Of a stretch of DNA of 37,228 bases, positions 8,085 through 16,166 are shown one piece after another. Made by a program: the position numbers and the translations under genes. Location: positions 1-37,228 of the forward strand of contig JAJNQB010000007.1 in NCBI GenBank assembly GCA_021155045.1, read 5' to 3'. Every line of letters starts with the position of its first letter. The first letter of the stretch is position 1. Origin of the DNA: Arcticibacter sp. GTDB taxonomy: Bacteria; Bacteroidota; Bacteroidia; 2-12-FULL-35-15. The notes below the pieces were generated by a model. It was not told where the DNA came from and made no database searches. It worked only from the letters and a program-made list of their open reading frames with translations.

Positions 8085-9038
8085 ATGAATTATTTAGAAT
8101 TTGAAAAGCCAATTGAAGAACTAGAAGAACAATTGGAACAAATAAAAAAAGCTGCTGAAAAAAGCGGAGTTGATGCATCAAAAACAATAGCAGATTTTGA
8201 AGATAAAGTAAAGCAAACTAAGATTGAGATTTATAATAATCTTACTCCTTGGCAAAGAGTTCAAGTGTCTCGCCATCCCGACAGACCTTACACATTAGCA
8301 TATATTGAAGCTATAACAAACGGTTCATTTATTGAGTTACATGGCGACCGAACTGTAAAAGACGACAAAGCCATGGTTGGAGGTTTTGGTGAAATAAACG
8401 GAAAAACAGTAATGTTTATTGGGCAGCAAAAAGGAGTAAATACAAAAATGCGCCAAATAAGAAACTTCGGAATGCCCAACCCTGAAGGATATAGAAAAGC
8501 TTTGCGATTAATGAAACTTGCCGAAAAATTTAATAAACCTGTTGTTACTTTAATTGATACACCTGGTGCTTTTCCTGGTTTAGAAGCCGAAGAAAGAGGT
8601 CAAGGTGAAGCTATTGCCAGAAATTTATTAGAAATGGCACAATTAAAAGTTCCTGTTATTTGTATTATAATTGGTGAAGGAGCATCTGGAGGTGCTTTAG
8701 GTATTGGAATTGGTGATAAAGTGTTAATGCTTGAAAATACATGGTATTCTGTTATTTCTCCTGAGTCGTGTTCATCTATTTTATGGAGAAATTGGGATAA
8801 TAAAGAAAGAGCTGCCGAAGCACTAAAACTTACCGCAAATGATATGCTTTCGAACAAACTGATTGATGGTATCATAAAAGAACCTATTGGTGGCGCACAC
8901 ACCAACCACCAAGAAATATTTGATACAGTAAAAACTGAAATACTTAAACATATAGAAACATTGAGCAAACTAGATGCGAAAAAGCGTGTTGAACAACGCA
9001 TTGATAAATTTTGCCAAATGGGTGTTGTAAATGAATAA
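8085..9038 (+). CDS. accA: Acetyl-CoA carboxylase carboxyltransferase subunit alpha
   Basis: Alpha subunit of the carboxyltransferase that moves the carboxyl group from biotin on AccB to acetyl-CoA, giving malonyl-CoA for fatty-acid synthesis. I place the start at the ATG at 8085 (MNYLEFEKPIEELE), which gives 317 residues, close to the 319 of E. coli AccA, and aligns with its N-terminus. An in-frame TTG at 8001 would add a 28-residue hydrophobic leader foreign to this cytosolic enzyme. Recognisable segments: RHPDRPYTL, GDRTVKDDKAMVGG, FGMPNPEGYRKALRLM, IDTPGAFPG, EERGQGEAIARNL, GEGASGGALGIGIGD, SVISPESCSSILW and EPIGGAHTN. A near-consensus TACTTTAG box at 8051-8058 or TAATTTG at 8044-8050, with TTG at 8024-8026, may be its promoter. 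The gene ends in a bidirectional terminator shared with rpoD. Confidence 0.96.
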   Translation: MNYLEFEKPIEELEEQLEQIKKAAEKSGVDASKTIADFEDKVKQTKIEIYNNLTPWQRVQVSRHPDRPYTLAYIEAITNGSFIELHGDRTVKDDKAMVGGFGEINGKTVMFIGQQKGVNTKMRQIRNFGMPNPEGYRKALRLMKLAEKFNKPVVTLIDTPGAFPGLEAEERGQGEAIARNLLEMAQLKVPVICIIIGEGASGGALGIGIGDKVLMLENTWYSVISPESCSSILWRNWDNKERAAEALKLTANDMLSNKLIDGIIKEPIGGAHTNHQEIFDTVKTEILKHIETLSKLDAKKRVEQRIDKFCQMGVVNE

Positions 9039-9040
9039 AA

Positions 9041-9068
9041 AAATACCTCACAATTTTGTGAGGTATTT
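9041..9068. terminator. Bidirectional terminator between accA and rpoD
   Basis: Perfect inverted repeat AAATACCTCAC (9041-9051) and GTGAGGTATTT (9058-9068) around a 6-base loop, with A-tract on the left and T-tract on the right. It can therefore end transcription from both converging genes. It begins 2 bases after the accA stop and ends 5 bases before the rpoD stop. Confidence 0.93.
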
Positions 9069-9073
9069 TTTTA

Positions 9074-9943
9074 TTATCCTAAATAGGTTTTTAAAATTTT
9101 ACTGCGAGATGTATGTTTTAATCTCCTAATAGCTTTTTCTTTAATCTGCCTAACACGTTCACGTGTTAAATCAAACTTCTCTCCTATTTCTTCTAAAGTC
9201 ATAGCATGCTCTCCATTTAATCCAAAATACAAACGTACCACATCTGCTTCTCGAGAAGTTAATGTATGTAAAGCTCTTTCTATTTCTTTTCTCAGCGATT
9301 CATTTAACAATCCATTTTCAGGGCTTGGGCTATCATCTGATTCCATCACATCATACATACTTCCTGCATTATCATCACCCGTTGCCAAAGGTGCATCCAT
9401 AGAAACATGGCGACCAGTATTTTTCATAGAATCTTTTACATCTTGCTCCGACAACTCAAGTATTTGAGCTATTTCATCTGCACTTGGTTCACGCTCAAAC
9501 TCTTGTTCTAATTTTGAGAATGCTTTATTTATTTTATTGATTGCGCCTATCTTATTCAACGGAAGCCTTACAATTCTTGATTGCTCAGCCAATGCTTGAA
9601 GTATAGATTGACGAATCCACCAAACAGCATAAGAAATGAATTTGAATCCGCGCGTTTCATCAAATCGTTGTGCAGCTTTTATCAGACCTAAGTTTCCTTC
9701 ATTAATTAAATCGGGCAAACTAAGTCCTTGATTTTGATATTGTTTAGACACAGAAACAACAAATCGTAAATTTGATTTTGTTAGTTTTTCAAGAGCATAC
9801 TGATCTCCGGCTCTTATCTTACGAGCCAATTCAACTTCCTCATCTGCTGTGATTAAATCAACTTTTCCTATTTCTTGTAAATATTTGTCGAGGGATGCTG
9901 TTTCGCGATTGGTTACCTGCTTGGTTATCTTTAGCTGTCTCAT
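9074..9943 (-). CDS. rpoD: Primary RNA polymerase sigma factor (RpoD/SigA), short Bacteroidota form
   Basis: Housekeeping sigma factor that directs RNA polymerase to promoters, here those with TAnnTTTG -7 boxes. The 289-residue protein lacks region 1.1 and the long non-conserved insert of proteobacterial RpoD, as is normal in Bacteroidota. Region 1.2 is near residues 15-45 (TASLDKYLQEIGKVDLIT), region 2 near 50-125 (NLRFVVSVSKQYQNQGL, DLINEGNLGLIKAAQRFD, FKFISYAVWWIRQSI), region 3 near 130-210, and region 4.2 helix-turn-helix near 250-280 (MTLEEIGEKFDLTRERVRQIKEKA). The start MRQLKITKQVTNRE is the usual N-terminus of this group. The 148 bases upstream hold no gene, and I find no exact -7 box there. 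Confidence 0.96.
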   Translation of the reverse strand: MRQLKITKQVTNRETASLDKYLQEIGKVDLITADEEVELARKIRAGDQYALEKLTKSNLRFVVSVSKQYQNQGLSLPDLINEGNLGLIKAAQRFDETRGFKFISYAVWWIRQSILQALAEQSRIVRLPLNKIGAINKINKAFSKLEQEFEREPSADEIAQILELSEQDVKDSMKNTGRHVSMDAPLATGDDNAGSMYDVMESDDSPSPENGLLNESLRKEIERALHTLTSREADVVRLYFGLNGEHAMTLEEIGEKFDLTRERVRQIKEKAIRRLKHTSRSKILKTYLG

Positions 9944-10091
9944 AAAATGGCTTTAAATTTTAGAATCGATTACTATACGCTTTAGTTTCCTAAAAGTTTC
10001 AACTAAATTACATATTTTTTCTACAAACAGCCTTTTTTTACCGATAGAATTAAAAAAAAAGAAACAGCAAATATTTTTGTTTCCAACAGAA

Positions 10092-10469
10092 CTATGATTT
10101 TTTCTTTTTTTTAGGTTTGGGAATCTTCCCGATTCTTTTATCTCCTTTTAAAATCAAATCGCATAAATGATTTACATTTTTTTCGAAATCATCATCATCT
10201 TTTTCAAGAACTTGCCAAGCAGTTACTGGAGTTTCAAATATTTTAATGGAATGCATATTCGGAAAGTCTATCCTTAAACTTTCATGATGCTCAATGGTAG
10301 TAGATATCCAAACACCACTATCCGAATCGTTTTTATCTCGTAAAATAAACACTAATTTTTCGCCAACATAAACAGCATGTGCTCCAAACATTGCACGAAC
10401 TCTTGGACGCAGCATGAAAATATTTTCAATTGCAAATTCGAAAGGAATACTTTTCGCTTTTTTTGCCAT
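10092..10469 (-). CDS. Small TfoX-N-like protein, function unknown
   Basis: 125-residue cytosolic protein with no signal peptide or membrane segment. The middle (RVRAMFGAHAVYVGEKLVFILRDK, about residues 23-46) resembles the start of the TfoX/Sxy N-terminal domain (MFGGxGxY...), followed by a strand-rich stretch (GVWISTTIEHHESLRIDF). The C-terminus is a run of Lys/Pro (KIPKPKKKKKS) that could contact nucleic acid or simply be disordered. TfoX in gammaproteobacteria regulates competence, but nothing here supports that role. It starts 12 bases after the stop of the TonB-dependent receptor gene, so it is probably the last gene of that transcription unit. The TfoX-like assignment is a weak pattern match. 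Confidence 0.6.
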   Translation of the reverse strand: MAKKAKSIPFEFAIENIFMLRPRVRAMFGAHAVYVGEKLVFILRDKNDSDSGVWISTTIEHHESLRIDFPNMHSIKIFETPVTAWQVLEKDDDDFEKNVNHLCDLILKGDKRIGKIPKPKKKKKS

Positions 10470-10481
10470 GATTGTTAAAAT

Positions 10482-13010
10482 TTAGAACTTAATAATTGTT
10501 CTTAGATTTAATTGGCGTTGAGTTAAATAATTGGGAACGGCATATTGACGATTGGTAACATCTTCCACCCAAATATAAGAAACAGTATTATTAGTTCCGA
10601 GCAAGTTAAACACTTCTAAACTCAGCCAAATAGAATTAAAATGTTTTCCTACTCCGGTTTCTTTTCTATTTCTGTTTTCTTTTAATAATTGATATGAAAA
10701 TCCAATATCAACTCTTCGATAAGGAGGCATGCGCAATGTTTGTTTATATCGAGGTGAATTAGGTGGTCCAAATGGGACTCCAGCACCAAACAATAAATTC
10801 AAATGCATTTTTAAATCAGGAATTCCAGGCATTTTATCTTGAAAAAATATCCCTAAATTAACTCTCTGGTCTGTTGGTCGTGGGATATACCCTGGCTCAT
10901 GCCTTACACTGTCTGTTGCAATAGTATTAAAAGTATAACCTGGTTTAATTAACTCTCCACTACTGTTATAATAATCATAATAATAATCATCTTTTATATC
11001 TTCTTGAGTTTGCATAAATGATAATGAAAACCAAGATTCAACTCCTTTCACAAATTCTCCATTCACTTTCATATCAATACCTGTTGCATACCCTTTTGCA
11101 TTGTTTTTTGCAGAATAACGAATACGAACATTATCAATTTCGTAAGGAACAATATTATCTAAATATTTATAATACAACTCAGCAATAAACTTAAAAGGTC
11201 GTTTCCAAGCTCTGAAATTATAATCGCTACTTAAAACAAAATGAATAGATGTTTGGGCTTTTAAATTATAATTAATTTTTCCATCATTTCCTCTAAGTTC
11301 CCTGTAAAATGGAGGTTGATAATAATAACCAGACGAAAATTTAAATAAAAAATCTTTTTTCCAATGTGGTTTTAACCCAATACTTCCTCTAGGTCCCACA
11401 AGAGCTTGGTTATTCAATGTCCAATAATTTGCTCTTACGCCTAACGTTAAAGATAAAACAGAGGAATCTTTTAAATCTTTACTGTATATTCCTTGCAAAT
11501 AACCAGAAATTCTGTTGGAAACAATATTTATTTTTTGTTTTATCAAATTTTGCAAAATCATTGAATCAGGCGATAAATATGGAATTGAAGTAGGAGAAGA
11601 ATAGTCTGCACTATCAACATATTTCCATTCACTTAACTTATCGGATATACTCTCAAATGAATATTTTGTACCCCACAAAATTTGTTTTTTGTTTGTAAAA
11701 TTGTAAGTGCCTTTATGCTCTGCGCTGTAAACATTTGCGATTAAATTTGTTCGGGCATGGTCAAGAAAAGTTCCAATACCTCTGTTTGCAACCACATCGC
11801 CAAAAGTAGGTTTCCCAAAATCTGTTTCTAGTTCATCAATAAAATACTGCCCTTGAATGTCATAAGCTTCGGCTTCTTTACTTCTAAAAACCGATGCAAT
11901 AAATTTTAAAGATGTTTTATCATTTTCTGAACGATAATTTGCAGCCAAAGAACCAAGAGTAGATTGAAATTTATCAATTTCTTGCCCATCAAAATAAATT
12001 TTTAATCGCAATGCTTGATTGATTGTTCCAAAATCTGTTTCTCTGCTTTGAGGAATTATTTGATATTTGTTACTTGCATAATTTCCTAATAAATTAATTT
12101 CCCAATTGGAAGTTACTGCGTATGTAGAAAAAGCTTGTATGTCAATAAAAAAAGGTTTGTAACTTCCTTTTGTATCTAATGAATTTAAAATATATTGATT
12201 TGAACGGTAACGAGAACCAATCATCCAAGTAAAACGGTGGTCTTTTGAAATACCTTCTATATGTAAACTTGTTCCTAATAAACTTGCAGAAACTGTTCCT
12301 GCAAATTTTAATGGTCTGCGATATTGAACATCTAATACACTCGACATTTTATCACCATACTTTGCTTCAAACCCTCCAGCAGAAAATAATACAGAAGAAA
12401 CCATATCTGGATTTATAAAACTTAATCCTTCTTGTTGCCCTGCACGGACTAAAAAAGGTCGATAAATTTCAATACCATTAACATAAACCAAATTTTCATC
12501 GAAATTACCTCCTCGCACACTATAAGCAGAACTCAATTCATTTCTATTGGACACACCGGGTAAAGTAAATAAAATAGCATTAAAATCTTGGCTTGCTGTA
12601 GGTATATGAGTGATGTTAATCGGGTCTATTCGCGTTGTTGTTTGAAAACGATTTTCATCCACAACTTCTAATATTTTAAACTGATTTTTAAAAACTAAGC
12701 TTTGATTTATTTCTAGTTTTTCATTGGGTTTTAATTTAATTGTTCGTTGCCATTGATTATGGCTAATGCTATAAAAAACAATGGTTACTTCCTTATCGGC
12801 TGGGACTGTGTATTTGTATTCTCCTCTAGAGTTTGTAAACACAGGAGATTGTGTTGAACCAATAATTGAAACAGTTACATCTTCGATGGGATCATTTTCA
12901 TCGTCTGTAATTTTACCATAAACTGTTGCGGTGTTTTGAGCAATTGCAAGAGAGGATACTAAAACTAAAAAACTAAAAAGTATATATTTTGGTGAATAAA
13001 TTTTCGGCAC
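10482..13010 (-). CDS. TonB-dependent outer-membrane receptor with N-terminal carboxypeptidase-regulatory-like domain
   Basis: Outer-membrane barrel for TonB-driven uptake; the substrate cannot be told. 842 residues: signal peptide 1-24 (hydrophobic core, cleavage before QNTATVYG); an Ig-like carboxypeptidase-regulatory domain at about 26-110 (VYGKITDDENDPIEDVTV... GEYKYTVPA); plug at about 120-235 (ILFTLPGVSNRNELSSAYSVRGGNFDENLVYVNGIEIYRP, with the RGG and VNG motifs); then a barrel rich in alternating aromatic strands and ending in Phe (RTIIKF), as outer-membrane insertion requires. It is shorter than SusC proteins (about 1000 residues), lacks a SusD partner, and so is not a standard polysaccharide-utilisation receptor. 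It follows the 220-residue periplasmic protein gene by 33 bases. Confidence 0.92.
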   Translation of the reverse strand: MPKIYSPKYILFSFLVLVSSLAIAQNTATVYGKITDDENDPIEDVTVSIIGSTQSPVFTNSRGEYKYTVPADKEVTIVFYSISHNQWQRTIKLKPNEKLEINQSLVFKNQFKILEVVDENRFQTTTRIDPINITHIPTASQDFNAILFTLPGVSNRNELSSAYSVRGGNFDENLVYVNGIEIYRPFLVRAGQQEGLSFINPDMVSSVLFSAGGFEAKYGDKMSSVLDVQYRRPLKFAGTVSASLLGTSLHIEGISKDHRFTWMIGSRYRSNQYILNSLDTKGSYKPFFIDIQAFSTYAVTSNWEINLLGNYASNKYQIIPQSRETDFGTINQALRLKIYFDGQEIDKFQSTLGSLAANYRSENDKTSLKFIASVFRSKEAEAYDIQGQYFIDELETDFGKPTFGDVVANRGIGTFLDHARTNLIANVYSAEHKGTYNFTNKKQILWGTKYSFESISDKLSEWKYVDSADYSSPTSIPYLSPDSMILQNLIKQKINIVSNRISGYLQGIYSKDLKDSSVLSLTLGVRANYWTLNNQALVGPRGSIGLKPHWKKDFLFKFSSGYYYQPPFYRELRGNDGKINYNLKAQTSIHFVLSSDYNFRAWKRPFKFIAELYYKYLDNIVPYEIDNVRIRYSAKNNAKGYATGIDMKVNGEFVKGVESWFSLSFMQTQEDIKDDYYYDYYNSSGELIKPGYTFNTIATDSVRHEPGYIPRPTDQRVNLGIFFQDKMPGIPDLKMHLNLLFGAGVPFGPPNSPRYKQTLRMPPYRRVDIGFSYQLLKENRNRKETGVGKHFNSIWLSLEVFNLLGTNNTVSYIWVEDVTNRQYAVPNYLTQRQLNLRTIIKF

Positions 13011-13043
13011 AATTTGTTTACTTAATACTTTTCAGATAATAAT

Positions 13044-13706
13044 TTATTTCTTTTTAAAATCGCCTTTTTTCCATGCTTGAATAAATTTAGCCCAGGCAAT
13101 TGGGTTTAAAAGGTTGTTAGGAGGATATTGTCCAGCATAATATAATTTAGATTGATATTGTTGTTGTGTAATTTTGTAATTCAAACTGGCATCCATTGCC
13201 ATTCCTGTCATCAACTCTTTCATATCGGCTCTTGCCATATTTTTATCAGCACGCATAAAATCATCTTCAGGTAATTCTAATTTCATAAATGCAGATTCAA
13301 AATCTTTTTTAGATGGCCAAGGCATTATATTAACTGTTTTCAAAAAAACAGTATCACTTCGTAATACTTGAATTAATGAATAGCGATTTGTTGTAAGCGT
13401 ATCAGGAATTATAAACTGTGCACCATTAAAACTTATGGCAGAAAATAAAATTGTATCTAATTCTTGAGCAACAAAAGAAAAATATCCGAAATAATCGCTG
13501 ATTGTTCCTCTGTTACTATTTTTGATAATAATACTTGCGTAAGGTACTGGACGTAAACTATCAGCATCTACTATAATTCCCGAAAATTGTATCACACGAG
13601 TTTTCGAACCTTTATCTTGCCAAGTAACATTACTTTTTTGTGCGCTTGTAAAGCAATATGTAAATATAAAAACTGTACTAATGATTAATTTTAAATAAGA
13701 ATTCAT
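13044..13706 (-). CDS. Periplasmic protein with carboxypeptidase-regulatory-like domain
   Basis: 220-residue exported protein of unknown specific role. Signal peptide 1-22 (MNSYLKLIISTVFIFTYCFTSAQ). Residues about 38-120 form a CarboxypepD_reg-like Ig fold (QFSGIIVDADSLRPVPYASI, then GTISDYFGYFSFVA). The remainder has a WPSKKDFESAFMKLELP stretch and an alpha-helical, Met/Asp-rich tail ending in KKGDFKKK. The same domain type opens the TonB-dependent receptor encoded 33 bases downstream, so the two are probably co-transcribed and may work at the same place in the envelope. A -7 box at 13735-13742 lies 29 bases before the start. This type of stand-alone protein is common in Bacteroidota and is seen beside outer-membrane receptor genes; its biochemical function is unknown to me. 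Confidence 0.85.
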   Translation of the reverse strand: MNSYLKLIISTVFIFTYCFTSAQKSNVTWQDKGSKTRVIQFSGIIVDADSLRPVPYASIIIKNSNRGTISDYFGYFSFVAQELDTILFSAISFNGAQFIIPDTLTTNRYSLIQVLRSDTVFLKTVNIMPWPSKKDFESAFMKLELPEDDFMRADKNMARADMKELMTGMAMDASLNYKITQQQYQSKLYYAGQYPPNNLLNPIAWAKFIQAWKKGDFKKK

Positions 13707-13734
13707 TTTATTTTAATTTGTCAATTATCTCCTC

Positions 13735-13742
13735 CAAAAATA
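13735..13742 (-). promoter_or_regulatory. Possible -7 box for the periplasmic protein/TonB receptor unit
   Basis: Reads TATTTTTG on the minus strand, an exact TAnnTTTG match, ending 28 bases before the ATG at 13706. No clear -33 TTG is at the expected spacing; an imperfect 5-base inverted repeat (TTCGG/CCGAA, 13751-13766) occupies the spacer. Confidence 0.4.
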
Positions 13743-13812
13743 AGGATTTATTCGGCTTTTTCCGAACATTTTTGTAGAACGATTTATTAGGCAATTTATT
13801 GTGAGTGCAGAA

Positions 13813-15042
13813 TCAATGTGCTTTTATGCTAAAAAGAGCAATATCATCAATATAAGGTTGATTTCCTTTGTAATCAATTAATGTTCCCATAATTAAGGAA
13901 TTCAGATCCTTCATATTTAAATTTTGGTTTTCTTGAATAAGGTTACTCAATCTGTTAATACCAAAATCTTCTCCTTCATCATTTTCTAATTCTACCAAGC
14001 CGTCTGTATAGCAAACTATCGTAGTTTCTGAAGATAAAATAGCAGCTCCCTCGTTTACTTTTTCAATTTCATCAAACATTCCTAACCCTACACAACCTGT
14101 TTTTAATAATTCTACATTTTGTCCGTTAATCAATAACGGAGGATTATGTGCTGCATTTACATAAGTGAGTATTCGTGTTTGCGTATTATACTTTGCAACA
14201 AAAAGTGTGATAAATTTTTCACCTTTTGCACTCAACATTACTTTTGTATTTAATTCTTTTATTAGCTGGGTTAAAGAGGGTGTATGATTTAAAAGTATTC
14301 TTAAATTTGCTTGAAAGTTTGACATCAGCAATGCTGCTGCAACACCTTTTCCAGAAACATCAGCAACACAAAACACACATTCTTTTTCATTCAACCAAAT
14401 AAAATCATAGTAGTCTCCTCCAACTTGTTGATGTGGCAAATAAAATGCTGCTGAATCTATTATTTTATTACTTGGAAGTTTACTTGGAAATAACATTGAT
14501 TGCATTTCAAAAGCAAGTTCCAACTCTTTTTTAACCGCTGCTTGTCGAATATTTTCTTTTGCTAATTTTTTATTTTCAATTGCAACTACAATAATACTTG
14601 TAAGTGTTTGAATAAAATTCAAATGTTTAATAGCAACACTCATATCTACCTTTTCGGCAATATCTCCAATAAGCGCATAAGCTAAGGGATGATGTTTGTG
14701 GTATATCGGAATTATTACATCAAAATTCTTTTTGATTTTTTCTGGCAAATCAATACTATTTGTTGAAATATATTCTTTTACATGAATCAAATCTTTTTCA
14801 ACGTTTATATCTTTCAATTCATTACCAACACCATATTTCAAAAAGCATTTCCATTCTCCAAAATCATAGCCATACAAAACCATTTTAGGAATCTCTAACT
14901 CGTCATGCAGTACGTTTCTAAAAATTTCGATTAATTGCTCAGTAGAATAGTTATTATTAATAGCTTTTGTAACCTCAAGCAAAGCATTAAGCTTTAAGTC
15001 TTTAATGCGTTTAGAAGATTTTTTTTTAATTGTTAGTGCCAT
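13813..15042 (-). CDS. RsbU/SpoIIE-type PP2C serine phosphatase with N-terminal GAF-like domain
   Basis: Cytosolic metal-dependent Ser/Thr phosphatase of the kind that dephosphorylates anti-anti-sigma factors in partner-switching control. 409 residues: N-terminal sensory region at about 15-165 that looks GAF-like (LLEVTKAINNNYSTEQLIEIF ... IIVVAIENKKLAKEN), then a linker helix (ELELAFEMQSMLFP), then the PP2C domain at about 195-408. Metal-ligand motifs are intact: GGDYYDF (D210), DVSGKG (D228), NAAHNPP (about 296-302), YTDGLVE (D347) and IDDIALF (D399/D400). No transmembrane segment is seen. No STAS or anti-sigma kinase gene is adjacent, so its partner is unknown. lpxD ends 77 bases upstream on the same strand; co-transcription is possible. 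Confidence 0.92.
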   Translation of the reverse strand: MALTIKKKSSKRIKDLKLNALLEVTKAINNNYSTEQLIEIFRNVLHDELEIPKMVLYGYDFGEWKCFLKYGVGNELKDINVEKDLIHVKEYISTNSIDLPEKIKKNFDVIIPIYHKHHPLAYALIGDIAEKVDMSVAIKHLNFIQTLTSIIVVAIENKKLAKENIRQAAVKKELELAFEMQSMLFPSKLPSNKIIDSAAFYLPHQQVGGDYYDFIWLNEKECVFCVADVSGKGVAAALLMSNFQANLRILLNHTPSLTQLIKELNTKVMLSAKGEKFITLFVAKYNTQTRILTYVNAAHNPPLLINGQNVELLKTGCVGLGMFDEIEKVNEGAAILSSETTIVCYTDGLVELENDEGEDFGINRLSNLIQENQNLNMKDLNSLIMGTLIDYKGNQPYIDDIALFSIKAH

Positions 15043-15119
15043 TTTTCATAAAGGTAACACACAAAGGAATATTTTTTATACTTTTTTAGCTTAATATATT
15101 TATTTTGAAGACGAAATAA

Positions 15120-16061
15120 TTACAAATCTTTACCGTATAACTTTTTAATAAATTCAGGAAGCATTTTCAATGCTGCTACTTCTTTCATTTTGGCTCTTGC
15201 TTCACCAGCAGGACTTCCAAAGTAGGTTTTTCCAGCAGGCAAATCTTCTCCCAAACCACTTTGTCCTAACAATACAGAACCTTTACCTAATCTCACATCA
15301 CTTCTAACAGCTGCCTGCCCCCAAATTGTTACGCCATCTTCAAGAATTGAAACTCCTGCAATAGCAACATGAGATGCAATTAAACACATTTTGCCAATAT
15401 GAACATCATGTGCTATTTGAATATGATTATCCATTTTAGTTCCTGCTCCTATAATTGTATCACCAGAAACTCCTTTATCAATAACACATACAGAACCAAT
15501 CTCTACATCATCTTCAATCACAACTCTTCCGCATGAAATCATTTTATCATACATGGTTGCACGCTTTTTATAATAAAAGCCATCTGTACCCACAACTGTA
15601 TTTGCATGAATTATTACATTGTTTCCAATATGACAATCATCATACACTACAACATTGGGATGCAATACACAATTATCACCAATGGTAACATTGTTTCCTA
15701 AATAAACACCAGGCATTAAGAGTGTGTTTTTTCCAACTTTTGCACTATCACTAATTTGCTTGTTTGAATAAACTAATGGATAAAAATGACGAACTAATTT
15801 ATTATAATCTCTAAATGGATCATCTGAAATAAGCAATGCTTTTCCATCTGGGCAATCTACTTGTTTGTTTATTATAATTGTGGTGGCTTTTGATTTAAGT
15901 GCTTTATCATAATATTTTGGATGGTCCACAAATACAATATCACCAGCCTCAACCATGTGTATTTCATTTAATCCAGTAATTTCGTGATTATCGTTTCCAA
16001 CATACTCGCAACTAATTAATGCAGCAATATTTTTTAATGATTGTGCTGAGGATAATTTCAT
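15120..16061 (-). CDS. lpxD: LpxD-family UDP-3-O-acylglucosamine N-acyltransferase (possible second paralogue)
   Basis: Left-handed beta-helix acyltransferase. LpxD adds the N-linked hydroxyacyl chain to UDP-3-O-acyl-glucosamine in lipid A synthesis. 313 residues against 341 in E. coli: N-terminal uridine-binding-like domain at about 1-95 (VEAGDIVFVDHPKYYDKAL), then hexapeptide repeats at about 100-280 (IGDNCVLHPNVVV, IGNNVIIHANTVVG, GTKMDNHIQIAHD) and a short C-terminal helix. The catalytic His of the family corresponds to H218 in QIAHD. It stands alone: no lpxC/fabZ, lpxA or other lipid A gene is in the window. Many Bacteroidota have two LpxD-like proteins, and a shorter solitary one may not be the main enzyme, so the exact substrate is uncertain. 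A -7 box lies 26 bases before the start, divergent from ribD. Confidence 0.88.
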   Translation of the reverse strand: MKLSSAQSLKNIAALISCEYVGNDNHEITGLNEIHMVEAGDIVFVDHPKYYDKALKSKATTIIINKQVDCPDGKALLISDDPFRDYNKLVRHFYPLVYSNKQISDSAKVGKNTLLMPGVYLGNNVTIGDNCVLHPNVVVYDDCHIGNNVIIHANTVVGTDGFYYKKRATMYDKMISCGRVVIEDDVEIGSVCVIDKGVSGDTIIGAGTKMDNHIQIAHDVHIGKMCLIASHVAIAGVSILEDGVTIWGQAAVRSDVRLGKGSVLLGQSGLGEDLPAGKTYFGSPAGEARAKMKEVAALKMLPEFIKKLYGKDL

Positions 16062-16086
16062 AGACTATAATTGTGTAGAATTTCCT

Positions 16087-16094
16087 CAAAGATA
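16087..16094 (-). promoter_or_regulatory. -7 box for lpxD
   Basis: TATCTTTG on the minus strand, an exact TAnnTTTG match, 25 bases before the lpxD ATG. No -33 element at standard spacing. Confidence 0.5.
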
Positions 16095-16141
16095 ATAAAA
16101 ATCATTTTAGATTATTTCATTAAAATGCTTCAAAAAATGAG

Positions 16142-16149
16142 TAGGTTTG
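16142..16149 (+). promoter_or_regulatory. -7 box for ribD
   Basis: TAGGTTTG, an exact TAnnTTTG match ending 17 bases before the ribD ATG at 16167. It is back to back with the lpxD box in a 105-base divergent region. Confidence 0.5.
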
Positions 16150-16166
16150 TTTCCTAATTTTTCACC

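Noticed and set aside
8600..9001. Minus-strand 133-codon ORF
   Set aside because: Wholly antisense to accA, Ser-rich translation without any recognisable motif.
13751..13766. Hairpin TTCGG/CCGAA as a terminator of the PP2C gene
   Set aside because: Only 5 bp and not followed by a T-tract on the minus strand; noted only as a weak element near a promoter.
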